A program made the position numbers and the translations under genes. This document shows, in pieces, positions 33,290 to 42,600 of a DNA stretch of 64,000 nucleotides. Source of the DNA: Verrucomicrobiales bacterium (lineage in GTDB: Bacteria > Verrucomicrobiota > Verrucomicrobiia > Limisphaerales > UBA11358); assembly GCA_028712475.1 (NCBI GenBank), contig JAQTQB010000001.1, forward strand, positions 62,001 through 126,000, in the 5' to 3' direction. Within the stretch, counting starts at the first letter, position 1. Every line of letters begins with the position of its first letter. Under the pieces are notes generated by a model. The model was given only the letters and a program-made list of their open reading frames with translations, was not told the DNA's origin and did no database searches.

Positions 33290-34495
33290 TTATTTGAAAA
33301 AATTCCCCCATCCGCGCCACAGCGAAGGTTTCGGCTGGTTGAAATTTTCGCCATGCATGCGGCCCAGGTCAATCTGCATGAGCACGCCGACACTGCTGGC
33401 CCCGCGTCCGGCGGCGCGGATGGCGTCAATGCCGTAGGCGTAGTTGAGCATGAGCTTCAAACGCTGGGACGGCGAGTGATACAAAATGCCGCCGCCCACG
33501 CCGGTCAGGGTGTTGCCGGGCTGCCCTTCGCCGGGCAGATAATCCACGACCGCCGTGGAGGCGTTCAAGTCCAGGCTCCACAGTTTTCCGGGATCGAGCG
33601 GCAACAGGTAGTTCGCATTGATCAGCACGAATTGCCGCGCGCTGATCTCTTGAAAATAATAGCCGGGCAGCGACAGGGGAAATTCCGACACGAGCGGCAG
33701 AAATCCACCCAGCCGATACGCGCTAAAATGGTCGGCATCAATGCTCGTCCCGGCGGTCAGGCGGACGTAAAAACTTTGCTGGCTCCTGGGCAGCGTGTAG
33801 GCCAGCGCGGCCTCCGACCAGAACAGGTGCGACTGCTGCTCCAGTTCGTAGGCGTCGTTGATGCCATACGCTCCCGGGTCAGTGCGCAAAGACCCTTCAT
33901 ACCAGACGGACAATTCCATCGCCAGCGGCGGGAACAGCGTCGGCTCCACTCCGCCCCAGCGCAAACCAGTGCGCATCGTGAAGGTGGCGTGGTCGTTGGG
34001 CAGCTCGAAATTTCCGGCCGTGTCGTTATTTTTTGCGTAAAACGAATAATGCGCCGAGCCGCGCAGGACGTAGTTCAGCGGAATCTGGTCCGCCGGGTTG
34101 AACAGGTGATAAAGGCTCGCGGAAATTTCCGCGCCGCTGCCTTCAAAGGACTGGCTCGGATAAAACGTGCCGCCGTGGATTTCATTGTAGCTGTCGGCAA
34201 AACCGCCGCCCGCCAGCCCGAGGCCAAAATCCGTGTTCGGCCCGAGGCCGTTGACGAAGCCGAATTCAGAATCCACATAGACCGGCGCGATCGCCAGCCG
34301 CAGCGTGAGGTTCGTGCGCAGAAAATCCGGCTGGTTGTGATAATAAAAAGCGTAGCCCGACAGCGGCGTGTGGCCTTGAAACGCCTGGTTGTAGCCGAAC
34401 TGAACCAGGTCGCGCCGGGCCGGGTCAATTTGCGCGGAAGCCAGCAGGGGAGCGAACAGCCACAACCACAGCAGCCGTTGTCCAAGTTTTATCAC
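33290..34495 (-). CDS. Predicted outer-membrane beta-barrel protein
   Basis: 401 residues from a GTG at 34495 that gives a clean signal peptide (KLGQRLLWLWLFAPLLASAQ). The frame continues to 34684 but without a signal peptide at that end. The mature part is strand-rich with aromatic girdles (YAFYYHNQPDFLRTNLTLRL, FYVRLTAGTSIDADHF, GILYHSPSQRLKLMLNYAYG). No catalytic motif. Role unknown. Confidence 0.8.
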   Translation of the reverse strand: MIKLGQRLLWLWLFAPLLASAQIDPARRDLVQFGYNQAFQGHTPLSGYAFYYHNQPDFLRTNLTLRLAIAPVYVDSEFGFVNGLGPNTDFGLGLAGGGFADSYNEIHGGTFYPSQSFEGSGAEISASLYHLFNPADQIPLNYVLRGSAHYSFYAKNNDTAGNFELPNDHATFTMRTGLRWGGVEPTLFPPLAMELSVWYEGSLRTDPGAYGINDAYELEQQSHLFWSEAALAYTLPRSQQSFYVRLTAGTSIDADHFSAYRLGGFLPLVSEFPLSLPGYYFQEISARQFVLINANYLLPLDPGKLWSLDLNASTAVVDYLPGEGQPGNTLTGVGGGILYHSPSQRLKLMLNYAYGIDAIRAAGRGASSVGVLMQIDLGRMHGENFNQPKPSLWRGWGNFFK

Positions 34496-34701
34496 GCCGC
34501 TTTTCGTAACGTAAAAATCGCCTGCCAGCAAGCCGGGAAACAGAACTCCGAATCTTCCCTCGCATCCATAGCTGGGCTGGACACGCCGGATTTCATCCCC
34601 TAGAGTTGCGACAAATGGGCGACGATTGCGAAATTCAGGAGGCAGGCCGGATTGGCTGTTCGTTTTGTGGGTCAGTAAGCGCAAAACGACTAAGGTGCGA
34701 T

Positions 34702-35286
34702 ATGAAACTACTTATTTTTGCTTTTTGCGTAACATTACTGATAGGTTGTAGCACACCCAACCCTGACCCTGGAGCTACAGCAGTCGTTTATGAGCAATTC
34801 ATGCATGGAATAGATAGCGGCCAAGTATATCGTCGTCAGGATGTTTACATTCTCTTGGGCAAACCCCATTCAGTAAAACCACCGGGAGATATTTATCATT
34901 GCCGAACTGCGACTTGGAAAATCCCTCATGATGTAAGTGGATGGGGACATTTAACCGTGGTTTTTAGCAATGACATAGCCGTTAATCGCGATTGGAACCT
35001 CATAACAGCGCGAGTTTATAAAAGGGTCTCGTTTGATGAAATTCTAAAAATGCAGCCCTTTGACGCAACTATTGAAGAGGTGACGGTCGAGCGCCATTGG
35101 TTTTTTGATCCGGATGTCATTATTGATTTGAAACGAAATGATAACGGAAAACGATTGGCCCTCCGAATAGTAAACGCCACCAAGTTGTCCCTAAAATTTG
35201 CCGACGAATTACAAAAGGGTGGCAATTATGTGTTCCCCAAGGTTATAACGGATTTCTTTGAGGAGCACCATGCTCAGGCAGGCTAA
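34702..35286 (+). CDS. Lipoprotein, function unknown
   Basis: 194 residues from the ATG at 34702. MKLLIFAFCVTLLIGCSTPN is a lipoprotein signal with lipobox LIGC. The mature part has RRQDVYILLGKPHSVKPPG, similar in feel to SmpA/BamE-like domains (short motif with LGKP), but no family is certain. Base composition is clearly more AT-rich than the neighbours (many TTT, AAT and AAA codons), suggesting transfer. Upstream 34496-34701 and downstream 35287-35425 hold no recognisable gene. Confidence 0.75.
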   Translation: MKLLIFAFCVTLLIGCSTPNPDPGATAVVYEQFMHGIDSGQVYRRQDVYILLGKPHSVKPPGDIYHCRTATWKIPHDVSGWGHLTVVFSNDIAVNRDWNLITARVYKRVSFDEILKMQPFDATIEEVTVERHWFFDPDVIIDLKRNDNGKRLALRIVNATKLSLKFADELQKGGNYVFPKVITDFFEEHHAQAG

Positions 35287-35425
35287 ATAGGAAATTAAAT
35301 TGGGCCATGCACCCAAGCCACTTGCTAGAAGTAACAAATTTGCCGCAGTTCCCCGCAATTTCATTTCATCTTTCTCGACACACGCGCCGGTTTCCGGCTT
35401 ACTGTCGCGAATTTAATTTCGCCTG

Positions 35426-37225
35426 ATGTCATCACTCAATGCTGAAAAACTCGCCCAAGCCAAGTCGCTCGGATTTTCCGACCGGCAGATCGCCCATCTC
35501 ACCGGCACGACCGAGGACGCCGTCCGCGCCGGGCGCAAACGCATCGGCCTCGTGCCGAGCTACCGGCTCGTGGACACCTGCGCCGCCGAATTCGAGGCCT
35601 ACACGCCGTATTATTATTCCACCTACGACCGTGGCGATGATGAAGTCAAAGGCAACACGGCGAAGAAGGTGATGATTCTCGGCGGCGGGCCGAACCGGAT
35701 CGGGCAGGGGATTGAATTCGATTATTGCTGCGTCCACGCCGCGTTCGCGCTCAAGGAGGACGGATTTGAAACCATCATGGTGAATTCAAATCCCGAAACA
35801 GTTTCGACGGATTACGACACCAGCGACAAATTATTTTTTGAACCGCTCACGTTGGAAGACGTGCTGCACATTTATGAACGCGAGAAATGCTGGGGCGCCA
35901 TTGCGCAGTTCGGCGGGCAGACGCCATTGAACCTCGCGCTCGGCCTTCAGAAAAACGGTGTCAACATCATCGGCACTTCGCCGCAGAGCATTGAGATTGC
36001 CGAGGACCGCAAGCTGTTCGCGGCGATGCTCGACAAGCTGAAAATTCCGCAGCCGCCGAACGGCCTCGCCACCAACGAAGCCGAGGCTCTCGTCGCGTCG
36101 AAGCGACTCGGTTATCCGGTGCTCGTGCGTCCGAGCTTCGTGCTGGGTGGCCGCGCGATGCAGATTGTTTATTCCGACACCGAGCTTTCGCACTACATGC
36201 GGTTCGCCGTCGAAGCGTCGCCAGAGCGCCCCGTGCTCGTGGACAAATTCCTCGAAGACGCGACGGAAGTGGACGTGGACTGCATCGCCGACGTTGGCCA
36301 GTTCAAAAATCCGAACGAAGGCACGATTGTCATCGGCGGGATTTTGGAGCACATCGAATTCGCCGGCGTCCATTCCGGCGACGCCGCAATGGTGCTGCCG
36401 CCGCACACGCTCTCGCAAAAAGTCATCGGCATCATCCGCGACTACACACACGCGATGGCGCGCGAGTTGAAGGTCATCGGCCTGATGAACGTGCAATACG
36501 CCGTCAAAGGCGACACGGTTTACGTTCTGGAAGTGAACCCGCGCGCCTCGCGCACCGTGCCGTTCGTCAGCAAGGCCATCGGCCAGCCGCTTGCAAAAAT
36601 CGCCGCGCGCGTCATGGCGGGAAAAACGTTGAAGGAGCTTGGCTTCACCGAAGAAATCTGGCCGACGTATTGGGCGGTGAAGGAATCCGTTTTCCCCTTC
36701 AACAAGTTCGTGGGCCAGGACATTTTGCTCTCGCCTGAAATGCGCTCCACCGGAGAAGTCATGGGCCTCGACGCCGACCTCGGCGTGGCCTACGCGAAAT
36801 CGCAGATGGCCGCGAACTCGCCGCTGCCGTTGAGCGGGAAAATTTTCATCAGCGTCAGCGACTCGCACAAAGATGAAGTCGCGGCGGTGGCAAAACAATT
36901 TTCCGACCTCGGCTTTGAACTGGTCGCGACGAGCGGCACGGCGGCCGTTTTGGAAAAAGCCGGCTTGAAAGTTCAGCCCATTCTCAAACTGCTCGAAGGC
37001 CGCCCGAACGTGATTGACCTGCTCAAGAACAAGGAAATCCAGCTCGTCATCAACACGCCCGCCGGCCAAAGCCCGCGCGAAGACGAAATCAAAATCCGCA
37101 CGACCGCCATTTACACTGGCACGCCGATCATGACGACGCTCTCCGGCGCAAAAGCCGCCGCCCTCGGCATCGCCGCGCTGAAAAAATCCGGCTACGCGGT
37201 GAAGACGGTGCAGGAGTATCACTGA
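35426..37225 (+). CDS. carB: Carbamoyl-phosphate synthase large subunit, C-terminal half (split carB)
   Basis: 599 residues, against about 1070 for undivided CarB. It starts inside the oligomerisation domain (KSLGFSDRQIAHLTG; YRLVDTCAAEFEAYTPYYYS). The second ATP-grasp half follows (KVMILGGGPNRIGQGIEFDY; VRPSFVLGGRAMQIVY; YVLEVNPRASRTVPF), then the MGS-like regulatory domain (KIFISVSDSHKDEVAAVAKQ; LINTPAG-like INTPAGQSP). The N-terminal half is not upstream, so it must be elsewhere. Split carB is known in several lineages. An intact start and stop argue for a functional split rather than a truncated pseudogene. Confidence 0.93.
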   Translation: MSSLNAEKLAQAKSLGFSDRQIAHLTGTTEDAVRAGRKRIGLVPSYRLVDTCAAEFEAYTPYYYSTYDRGDDEVKGNTAKKVMILGGGPNRIGQGIEFDYCCVHAAFALKEDGFETIMVNSNPETVSTDYDTSDKLFFEPLTLEDVLHIYEREKCWGAIAQFGGQTPLNLALGLQKNGVNIIGTSPQSIEIAEDRKLFAAMLDKLKIPQPPNGLATNEAEALVASKRLGYPVLVRPSFVLGGRAMQIVYSDTELSHYMRFAVEASPERPVLVDKFLEDATEVDVDCIADVGQFKNPNEGTIVIGGILEHIEFAGVHSGDAAMVLPPHTLSQKVIGIIRDYTHAMARELKVIGLMNVQYAVKGDTVYVLEVNPRASRTVPFVSKAIGQPLAKIAARVMAGKTLKELGFTEEIWPTYWAVKESVFPFNKFVGQDILLSPEMRSTGEVMGLDADLGVAYAKSQMAANSPLPLSGKIFISVSDSHKDEVAAVAKQFSDLGFELVATSGTAAVLEKAGLKVQPILKLLEGRPNVIDLLKNKEIQLVINTPAGQSPREDEIKIRTTAIYTGTPIMTTLSGAKAAALGIAALKKSGYAVKTVQEYH

Positions 37226-37240
37226 AAAATTGTGGCTCCA

Positions 37241-39460
37241 ATGAAAACCGAAGCTGCACTGTTGCCGTTGCTCAAGCAGTATTTCGGTTTCACCTCGTTC
37301 CGTCCGCTTCAGGAAGAAATCATCCGCGACTCGCTCGCGGGCAAAGACACGTTCGCCCTGCTGCCGACCGGCGGCGGCAAATCGCTCTGCTTCCAGCTTC
37401 CCGCGCTCGCCCGCGAAGGACTCACCGTCGTCGTCTCGCCGCTCATCGCGTTGATGAAGGACCAGGTGGACGCGCTGCAAGCCAGTGGGATCGCGGCGAC
37501 TTTTTTGAATTCATCGCTTGCGGCAGGCGAAGGCCGCTCGCGTTTGCGCGGTTTGCACAACGGCGAATACCGCTTGCTTTACGTCGCGCCGGAGCGGCTG
37601 ATGCTTTCCGGTTTTCTCGAAGACCTGCAACGCTGGAACGTGCGGCTCATCGCCATTGACGAGGCGCATTGCATCAGCGAATGGGGCCACGATTTCCGCA
37701 CTGAATACCGCCAGATTTCCGGGCTGCGCGAACTTTTTCCCAAGGTTCCGTTCATGGCGCTCACCGCCACCGCCACGGGCCGCGTGCGCGAGGACATCAT
37801 CACGCACCTGAAGCTGCAAGAGCCGAAATGTTATGTCGCCAGCTTCAACCGGCCCAACCTGACCTACCGCGTCATCGCCAAGAACAAACCTTACGATCAA
37901 CTGCTGGATTTTCTCCGCGCGCGACCGAAGGAAAGCGGCATTGTCTATTGCCTGTCGCGCAAAGGAAGCGAGAGCGTGGCGCAACGATTGAGCGAAGACG
38001 GCGTGAAGGCCAAACCGTATCATGCCGGCCTCACGCCCAAGGAACGCAGCGAGCATCAGGAACTTTTTCTGCGCGACAACATCCGCGTCGTCTGCGCGAC
38101 CATCGCCTTCGGCATGGGCATCAACAAGCCGAACGTCCGCTTCGTCGTCCATTACGACCTGCCAAAAAACATTGAAGGCTATTATCAGGAGACGGGCCGC
38201 GCGGGGCGCGACGGGCTGCCGGGCGAATGTGTCCTGCTCTTCAGCGCCGGCGACGTGGTGAAACAGACGGCGTTCATTGACGATAAGCCGGATCCGCAGG
38301 AACGGCAGATCGCCCGCGAACAATTGCAGCAGATGGTTCACTACGCCGAGTGCGCGAACTGCCGGCGCGTGGAATTGTTGCGCTACTTCGGCGAAGATTG
38401 GAGCGCCGGTCTCCGACCCGGCGGGATTTCAGATCAAAACGCCGGGCCGGAGGCCGGCGCTCCGAACTGCGGCGCGTGCGACAACTGCCTTTCCCCGCGC
38501 GCCACGTTCGACGGCACGCTGGCCGCGCAAAAATTTCTCTCCTGCGTCTTTCGCATCCGCGAGAAGAACGGTTTTGGCGTCGGGCTGAATCATGTCGTGG
38601 AAGTGCTCACCGGCGCGGACACGGAAAAAACCCGCAAGTGGGATCACGCGCAGTTGTCCACCTACGGCATCGGCAGGGAACACAACCGCCCCGAATGGGC
38701 GGCCATCGGGCGCGAACTCATCCGGCTTGGTTTTCTCCGGCAGACCACGGAAAAATTCAGCGTGCTGGAAATCACCAGCGAAGGCCGCGCCGCGCTAAAG
38801 GAACGCCGTAAAATCACGCTCACAAAACCCGTCACCGCGCCGGAAACGAAAGTCCATCACGTCGGCGAAATCGCCTGCGACGAAACCCTGTTCGAGCGGC
38901 TGCGCGAACTCCGCAAGCGCCTCGCCGACGAGCGCGACGTGCCCGCCTACATCATTTTCTCCGACGTGGCCTTGCGGCAGATGGCGCGGAATTATCCCGA
39001 AAACGAACGCGACTTCGCCCGCATCAGCGGCGTGGGCGAGAAGAAACTACGCGAGTTCGGCGAAGTGTTTCTCATGGAAATCGCCGCGCATCTGGCGACG
39101 AACCCGCGCCAGATTTTCGCGGACGATTCTTTCACCGCGCCGCCCGCCCGCAAATCCAGCCTCAACGACACCACGCGCGAGACGTTGCGCCGTTTCCGCG
39201 CCGGCGAATCCGCCCAGCAGATCGCGGCGGGCCGGCAATTCGCCACCAGCACCATTTACGGACATCTTGCCACGGCGATTGAAGCCGGCGAAACGATTGA
39301 CCTAAATAAGCTCGTGAGCGCCGAAGCGCAGGCGGAAATCGCCACGGCCTTCACGCGCACCGGCTGGGGAAACATCGTCGGCGCGCGGGAATTGCTGGGC
39401 GAGAAATACGATTACGGCTTGCTGCGGATCTTCCGGGCGGCGGCGAATGTTAAAAGGTAG
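37241..39460 (+). CDS. recQ: ATP-dependent DNA helicase RecQ
   Basis: 739 residues from the ATG at 37241 (a GTG at 37232 is possible). YFGFTSFRPLQEEIIRDSL, Walker A LLPTGGGKSLCF, DEAH in IAIDEAHCISEWGHDFR and ETGRAGRDG make a complete helicase core. The zinc subdomain has CANCRR and CGACDNC. RQC, HRDC (VALRQMARNYPENERDF) and a C-terminal RecQ HTH (QQIAAGRQFATSTIYGHL) follow. A 60-bp palindrome adds 20 residues (about 388-407) between the zinc-binding cysteines. 15 bp downstream of carB. Confidence 0.96.
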   Translation: MKTEAALLPLLKQYFGFTSFRPLQEEIIRDSLAGKDTFALLPTGGGKSLCFQLPALAREGLTVVVSPLIALMKDQVDALQASGIAATFLNSSLAAGEGRSRLRGLHNGEYRLLYVAPERLMLSGFLEDLQRWNVRLIAIDEAHCISEWGHDFRTEYRQISGLRELFPKVPFMALTATATGRVREDIITHLKLQEPKCYVASFNRPNLTYRVIAKNKPYDQLLDFLRARPKESGIVYCLSRKGSESVAQRLSEDGVKAKPYHAGLTPKERSEHQELFLRDNIRVVCATIAFGMGINKPNVRFVVHYDLPKNIEGYYQETGRAGRDGLPGECVLLFSAGDVVKQTAFIDDKPDPQERQIAREQLQQMVHYAECANCRRVELLRYFGEDWSAGLRPGGISDQNAGPEAGAPNCGACDNCLSPRATFDGTLAAQKFLSCVFRIREKNGFGVGLNHVVEVLTGADTEKTRKWDHAQLSTYGIGREHNRPEWAAIGRELIRLGFLRQTTEKFSVLEITSEGRAALKERRKITLTKPVTAPETKVHHVGEIACDETLFERLRELRKRLADERDVPAYIIFSDVALRQMARNYPENERDFARISGVGEKKLREFGEVFLMEIAAHLATNPRQIFADDSFTAPPARKSSLNDTTRETLRRFRAGESAQQIAAGRQFATSTIYGHLATAIEAGETIDLNKLVSAEAQAEIATAFTRTGWGNIVGARELLGEKYDYGLLRIFRAAANVKR
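38402..38461. repeat. Palindromic element, family P4, in frame in the recQ zinc subdomain
   Basis: 60 bp = 20 codons. Left arm AGCGCCGGTCTCCGACCCGG, right arm CCGGGCCGGAGGCCGGCGCT; 20 of 22 arm positions pair. It lies between the first zinc ligands (CANCRR) and CGACDNC, so the zinc loop is enlarged while all cysteines are kept. Confidence 0.9.
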
Positions 39461-39492
39461 GGCGGGAAGGATGAAGTTTGTAGCAACGTTCG

Positions 39493-39537
39493 CCCTCACC
39501 CCGGCCCTCTCCCCTGAGGAGAGGGCCGGGGTGAGGA
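39493..39537. repeat. REP-like palindrome after recQ
   Basis: CCCTCACCCCGGCCCTCTCC and GGAGAGGGCCGGGGTGAGG pair almost perfectly around a 5-base loop. This CACCCCGGCCCTCTCC type of palindrome is common in many GC-rich genomes. It may serve as the recQ terminator. Confidence 0.85.
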
Positions 39538-39553
39538 CGGTCGTTCCTAAAAC

Positions 39554-39627
39554 TGTAGGAGCCGACGTGAGGAGGCTCTGACTGAAGCCCCGGAGTTGAA
39601 ATGAGTCTCGTCACCTCGTCTCCTACA
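39554..39627. repeat. Palindromic element, family P1, intergenic between recQ and addB
   Basis: 74 bp. TGTAGGAGCCGACGTGAGGA at the left and TCACCTCGTCTCCTACA at the right. The nearest relative in the window is 18070-18142. It sits between two convergent genes. Confidence 0.88.
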
Positions 39628-39680
39628 AAAAATTCGCCGGAGAAGTTTGAGCCGACTGACGTCGGTTGCTTACCGAAGCG

Positions 39681-42600
39681 CTACTTCGCGGCGGCTCGCA
39701 GCACTCGATACTGGTGCGTCCACTTGTCAATCCGGCACGCCGCCTGATAATCACAAAACTCGCACGGCGTCTGCCTGCCCTTGCGATAAGGATCCACCTG
39801 CGACGAGCCGGAGAAAATCTTTTCGCCCAGCTCGCGCAACTGTGTTTCCACGCCATCGAGCAATTTTTCAAATTCCGCTCGCGGCATGGCCTCGGTGGAG
39901 TTTGCGTAAAGCTCGCCGTTGTTCTTTAACTGATATTTGAATTGATCCTTCGCCCTGGCACTGTCCAGCTTGCCCAGCACGCCCGCATCAAATCTCCCCG
40001 AGTGGCGATAGGCTTGGCGTCGCGACTCGTCGGCGTCCGCCAGGATTTCCTCGCGCGAATCGCCGCCCTTGTATTCGCCGCGCAGGTTGACGTAAAACGC
40101 GCCGGCAGGAATGATTTTATCCCGGCCGGAGATTTCCCGTGGATTTTTCCAATGCCGCAGCGCACCGAGATACGCGAGCAACTGCAACTGCACGCCGTGT
40201 TCGACCAGAATCTTGTCCAGTTTATTGCCGCCGGATTTGTAATCCGTCACGACCGCCAGCGCGGCGTCCCCGTCCGGGTCGCGCCACAGGTCCACGCGGT
40301 CAATCCGGCCTTGCAAGGCCAGCTTGTGCCCGCCGCCCAAATCCATTTCCCACGCCGGCGCGCGGTCGTCCTTGCCGCCGAAGCCAAGCTCCGCCGCCGC
40401 CGGGTCGAATTCGTATTGCGTGCGCATCCACGTCACGATGACCGCGACAAAATCCTGCAACGATTCCGCCAGCGCCCGCGCGGCAAAAACCGTCGCCGCA
40501 GAATCGCGGAACAGGCCGTCGCGGAAATGCTCCGTCTGCGCCGCGGCGATCTTGCCGATGCGTTCGCGGGCCTCCACCGGTTCGATGTCGCGCCAGCGTT
40601 TGCCTTCCGCCATCAATTGTTCGTGGAAAATTTTCAGGACATCGTGCTGGAAGTTGCCGCGCTCGCGGGCGTCCAGTTCAAAAACTTTTCGCTCCCCGGC
40701 GCGCAGCCCGACGCGGACAAAAAACTTGAACGGACACTCCGCAAATTCTTCCAGGCGGCTGACGGACGACCGCAAGACCGGGCCGTAAAGTTTTTCCGCG
40801 AGCGCGGGCGAGAGGTTTTCCGATTCATCCGGCTCGCGCAAGGCGGTCAAAATTTCCGCGAGCGTTTTAAGCGCGGGGAGTTCGAGCAATTCCTGCCATT
40901 CATCCGTGGCAGCCGACGTGAGCCGGCCCTGATCTTCAGAATGAGCGGGATCACGTCCGCTGCTGCGAATTTCAAGAAGCGGCACGATTATTTCGCTCGC
41001 GTGTTCCGCATCGCCCAATCCGATTTCGTTCTTGAAATTTTCCTCTTCAAGTCCGGGGAAAATTTGTTTGATGTGCGCGATGAACGGCGAGGGGTTCAAC
41101 GCCTTGCCGTCCGCATCATGGCGCGAAAACGTGACGGCCAGTTTCTCGCTCGCGCGGGTGCAGGCGATGTAGCCGTAGTAGCGCTCGCGCGCCAGCCGCT
41201 CGCGCAAATCCGGGCCGAGCGGAACGGTCAGATCGTCGCGGTCGGCGTCGGTCAAAATGGTCTGCGCGGCGGGCGCGGCGGGGAAAATGGCTTCGTTCAC
41301 GCCCAGCACCAGCGCGAGTTTCAAGTCGGGATTGCGCGCGCGGTCAATCGCGCCAATGAGCACCTGGTCCAGCGCGGGCGGAACCACGCCGACAGTCAGG
41401 TTCGCCAGACCCGCTTCCAAAACCGGCAGCCAGTCGCGCAGCGGCAGTTGCTCGTTTGAAAATGCCAGCCCCAGGTTTTCCAGCCACAAGTTCATCTGGT
41501 CCCAGACCGTCTGATGGATTGCGGACTGCGGATTGCGGACTGCGGATTTTTCTTCGTCGAGCGTCCAGCGTTCCAGGGTTTGTTCGACTCGCAAATCGCT
41601 CCAGAGTTCGCGCACGGCTTCAGCCAGTTGCCCACCGTTGGGTTTGGAATTTGTTCCGGCCAGTTGTGCGGCAAATTTTCCAAACGGCGGGCAAATGATT
41701 TTTCGCAGGTGCTCGCAGGTTTCGTCCGGCAAAGGTTCGCGCCATTTTTTCCCGCGCCAGCCGAATTCCAGCGCCTTGTTTTCCAAGTCGTCAATCGCGC
41801 GTTCATCCACTGGCGCGAAACCCGATTTCAAGGCGGCGAACCAGTCATCCTGCTGCCAGTCAAACGCGACGGTGCGGAGCGCGCCACGCGTCAATTCGGC
41901 GAGCGGGTGATGGGCGACGGACTCGCGGCGGTCGAGAAAAAACGGAATCCCGTGGCGATGAAACGCGCGCTCCAGCGGCTTGTGATACGCGTCAAGATTG
42001 CGGACGAGCACGGCGCAATCGCGGAATCGCCCGCCTTTGCGCGTAAACTTAAGAATTTCACGCGCGGCAAACGCGGCTTCGGCCCCGGCATTTGGACAAA
42101 CGACGAGGGAAACTGCGGATTGCGGATTGCGGATTGCAGATTCGGCGGACGACAGACGCTGGCTCCAGTTTTTTTCCAAGTGCAGCAACGCCGGACATTT
42201 TCCGAAGCGATTTTTGCCTGGCTCGCGTTTGAGGGTTTCGATGCTGATTTCGCAATCCGGCAGATTTTCAATCCGCTGGCGGCACTGTTGAAAGGTTTTG
42301 CCGACGGCGGACCAGATCGAGAGCCATGAATTTTCACCGGTTTCCGCGATTGATTCATCGAGGCAAAAGGCGAGCGTGGCACGCTCGCAGGCCGGAATCA
42401 CCGCCGCGAGCAGATCCAATTCCTGCGGCGTCATCTCGGCAAAACCGTCGAGCCACAAGCCGGAAAAGTTGAGAGTTGAAAGTTGAGGGTTGAGAGTTTT
42501 TTGCCGCAGCGCATCGGTTGCAAAATCGAGCAGGTGGTTTCCGTCCTGCAATTCGTGTTCACGCAGCCAGTCCGCATATTTTTCCGAAAGCAGCGCGAGG

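Noticed and set aside
33353..34603. 416-residue plus-strand frame opposite the outer-membrane protein
   Set aside because: No motif. The minus strand has a signal peptide and strand pattern.
35831..37480. 549-residue open frame antisense to carB and the start of recQ
   Set aside because: Composition is Arg/His/Gln-rich without motifs, and the opposite strand carries the well-conserved CarB. It is a GC-skew shadow.
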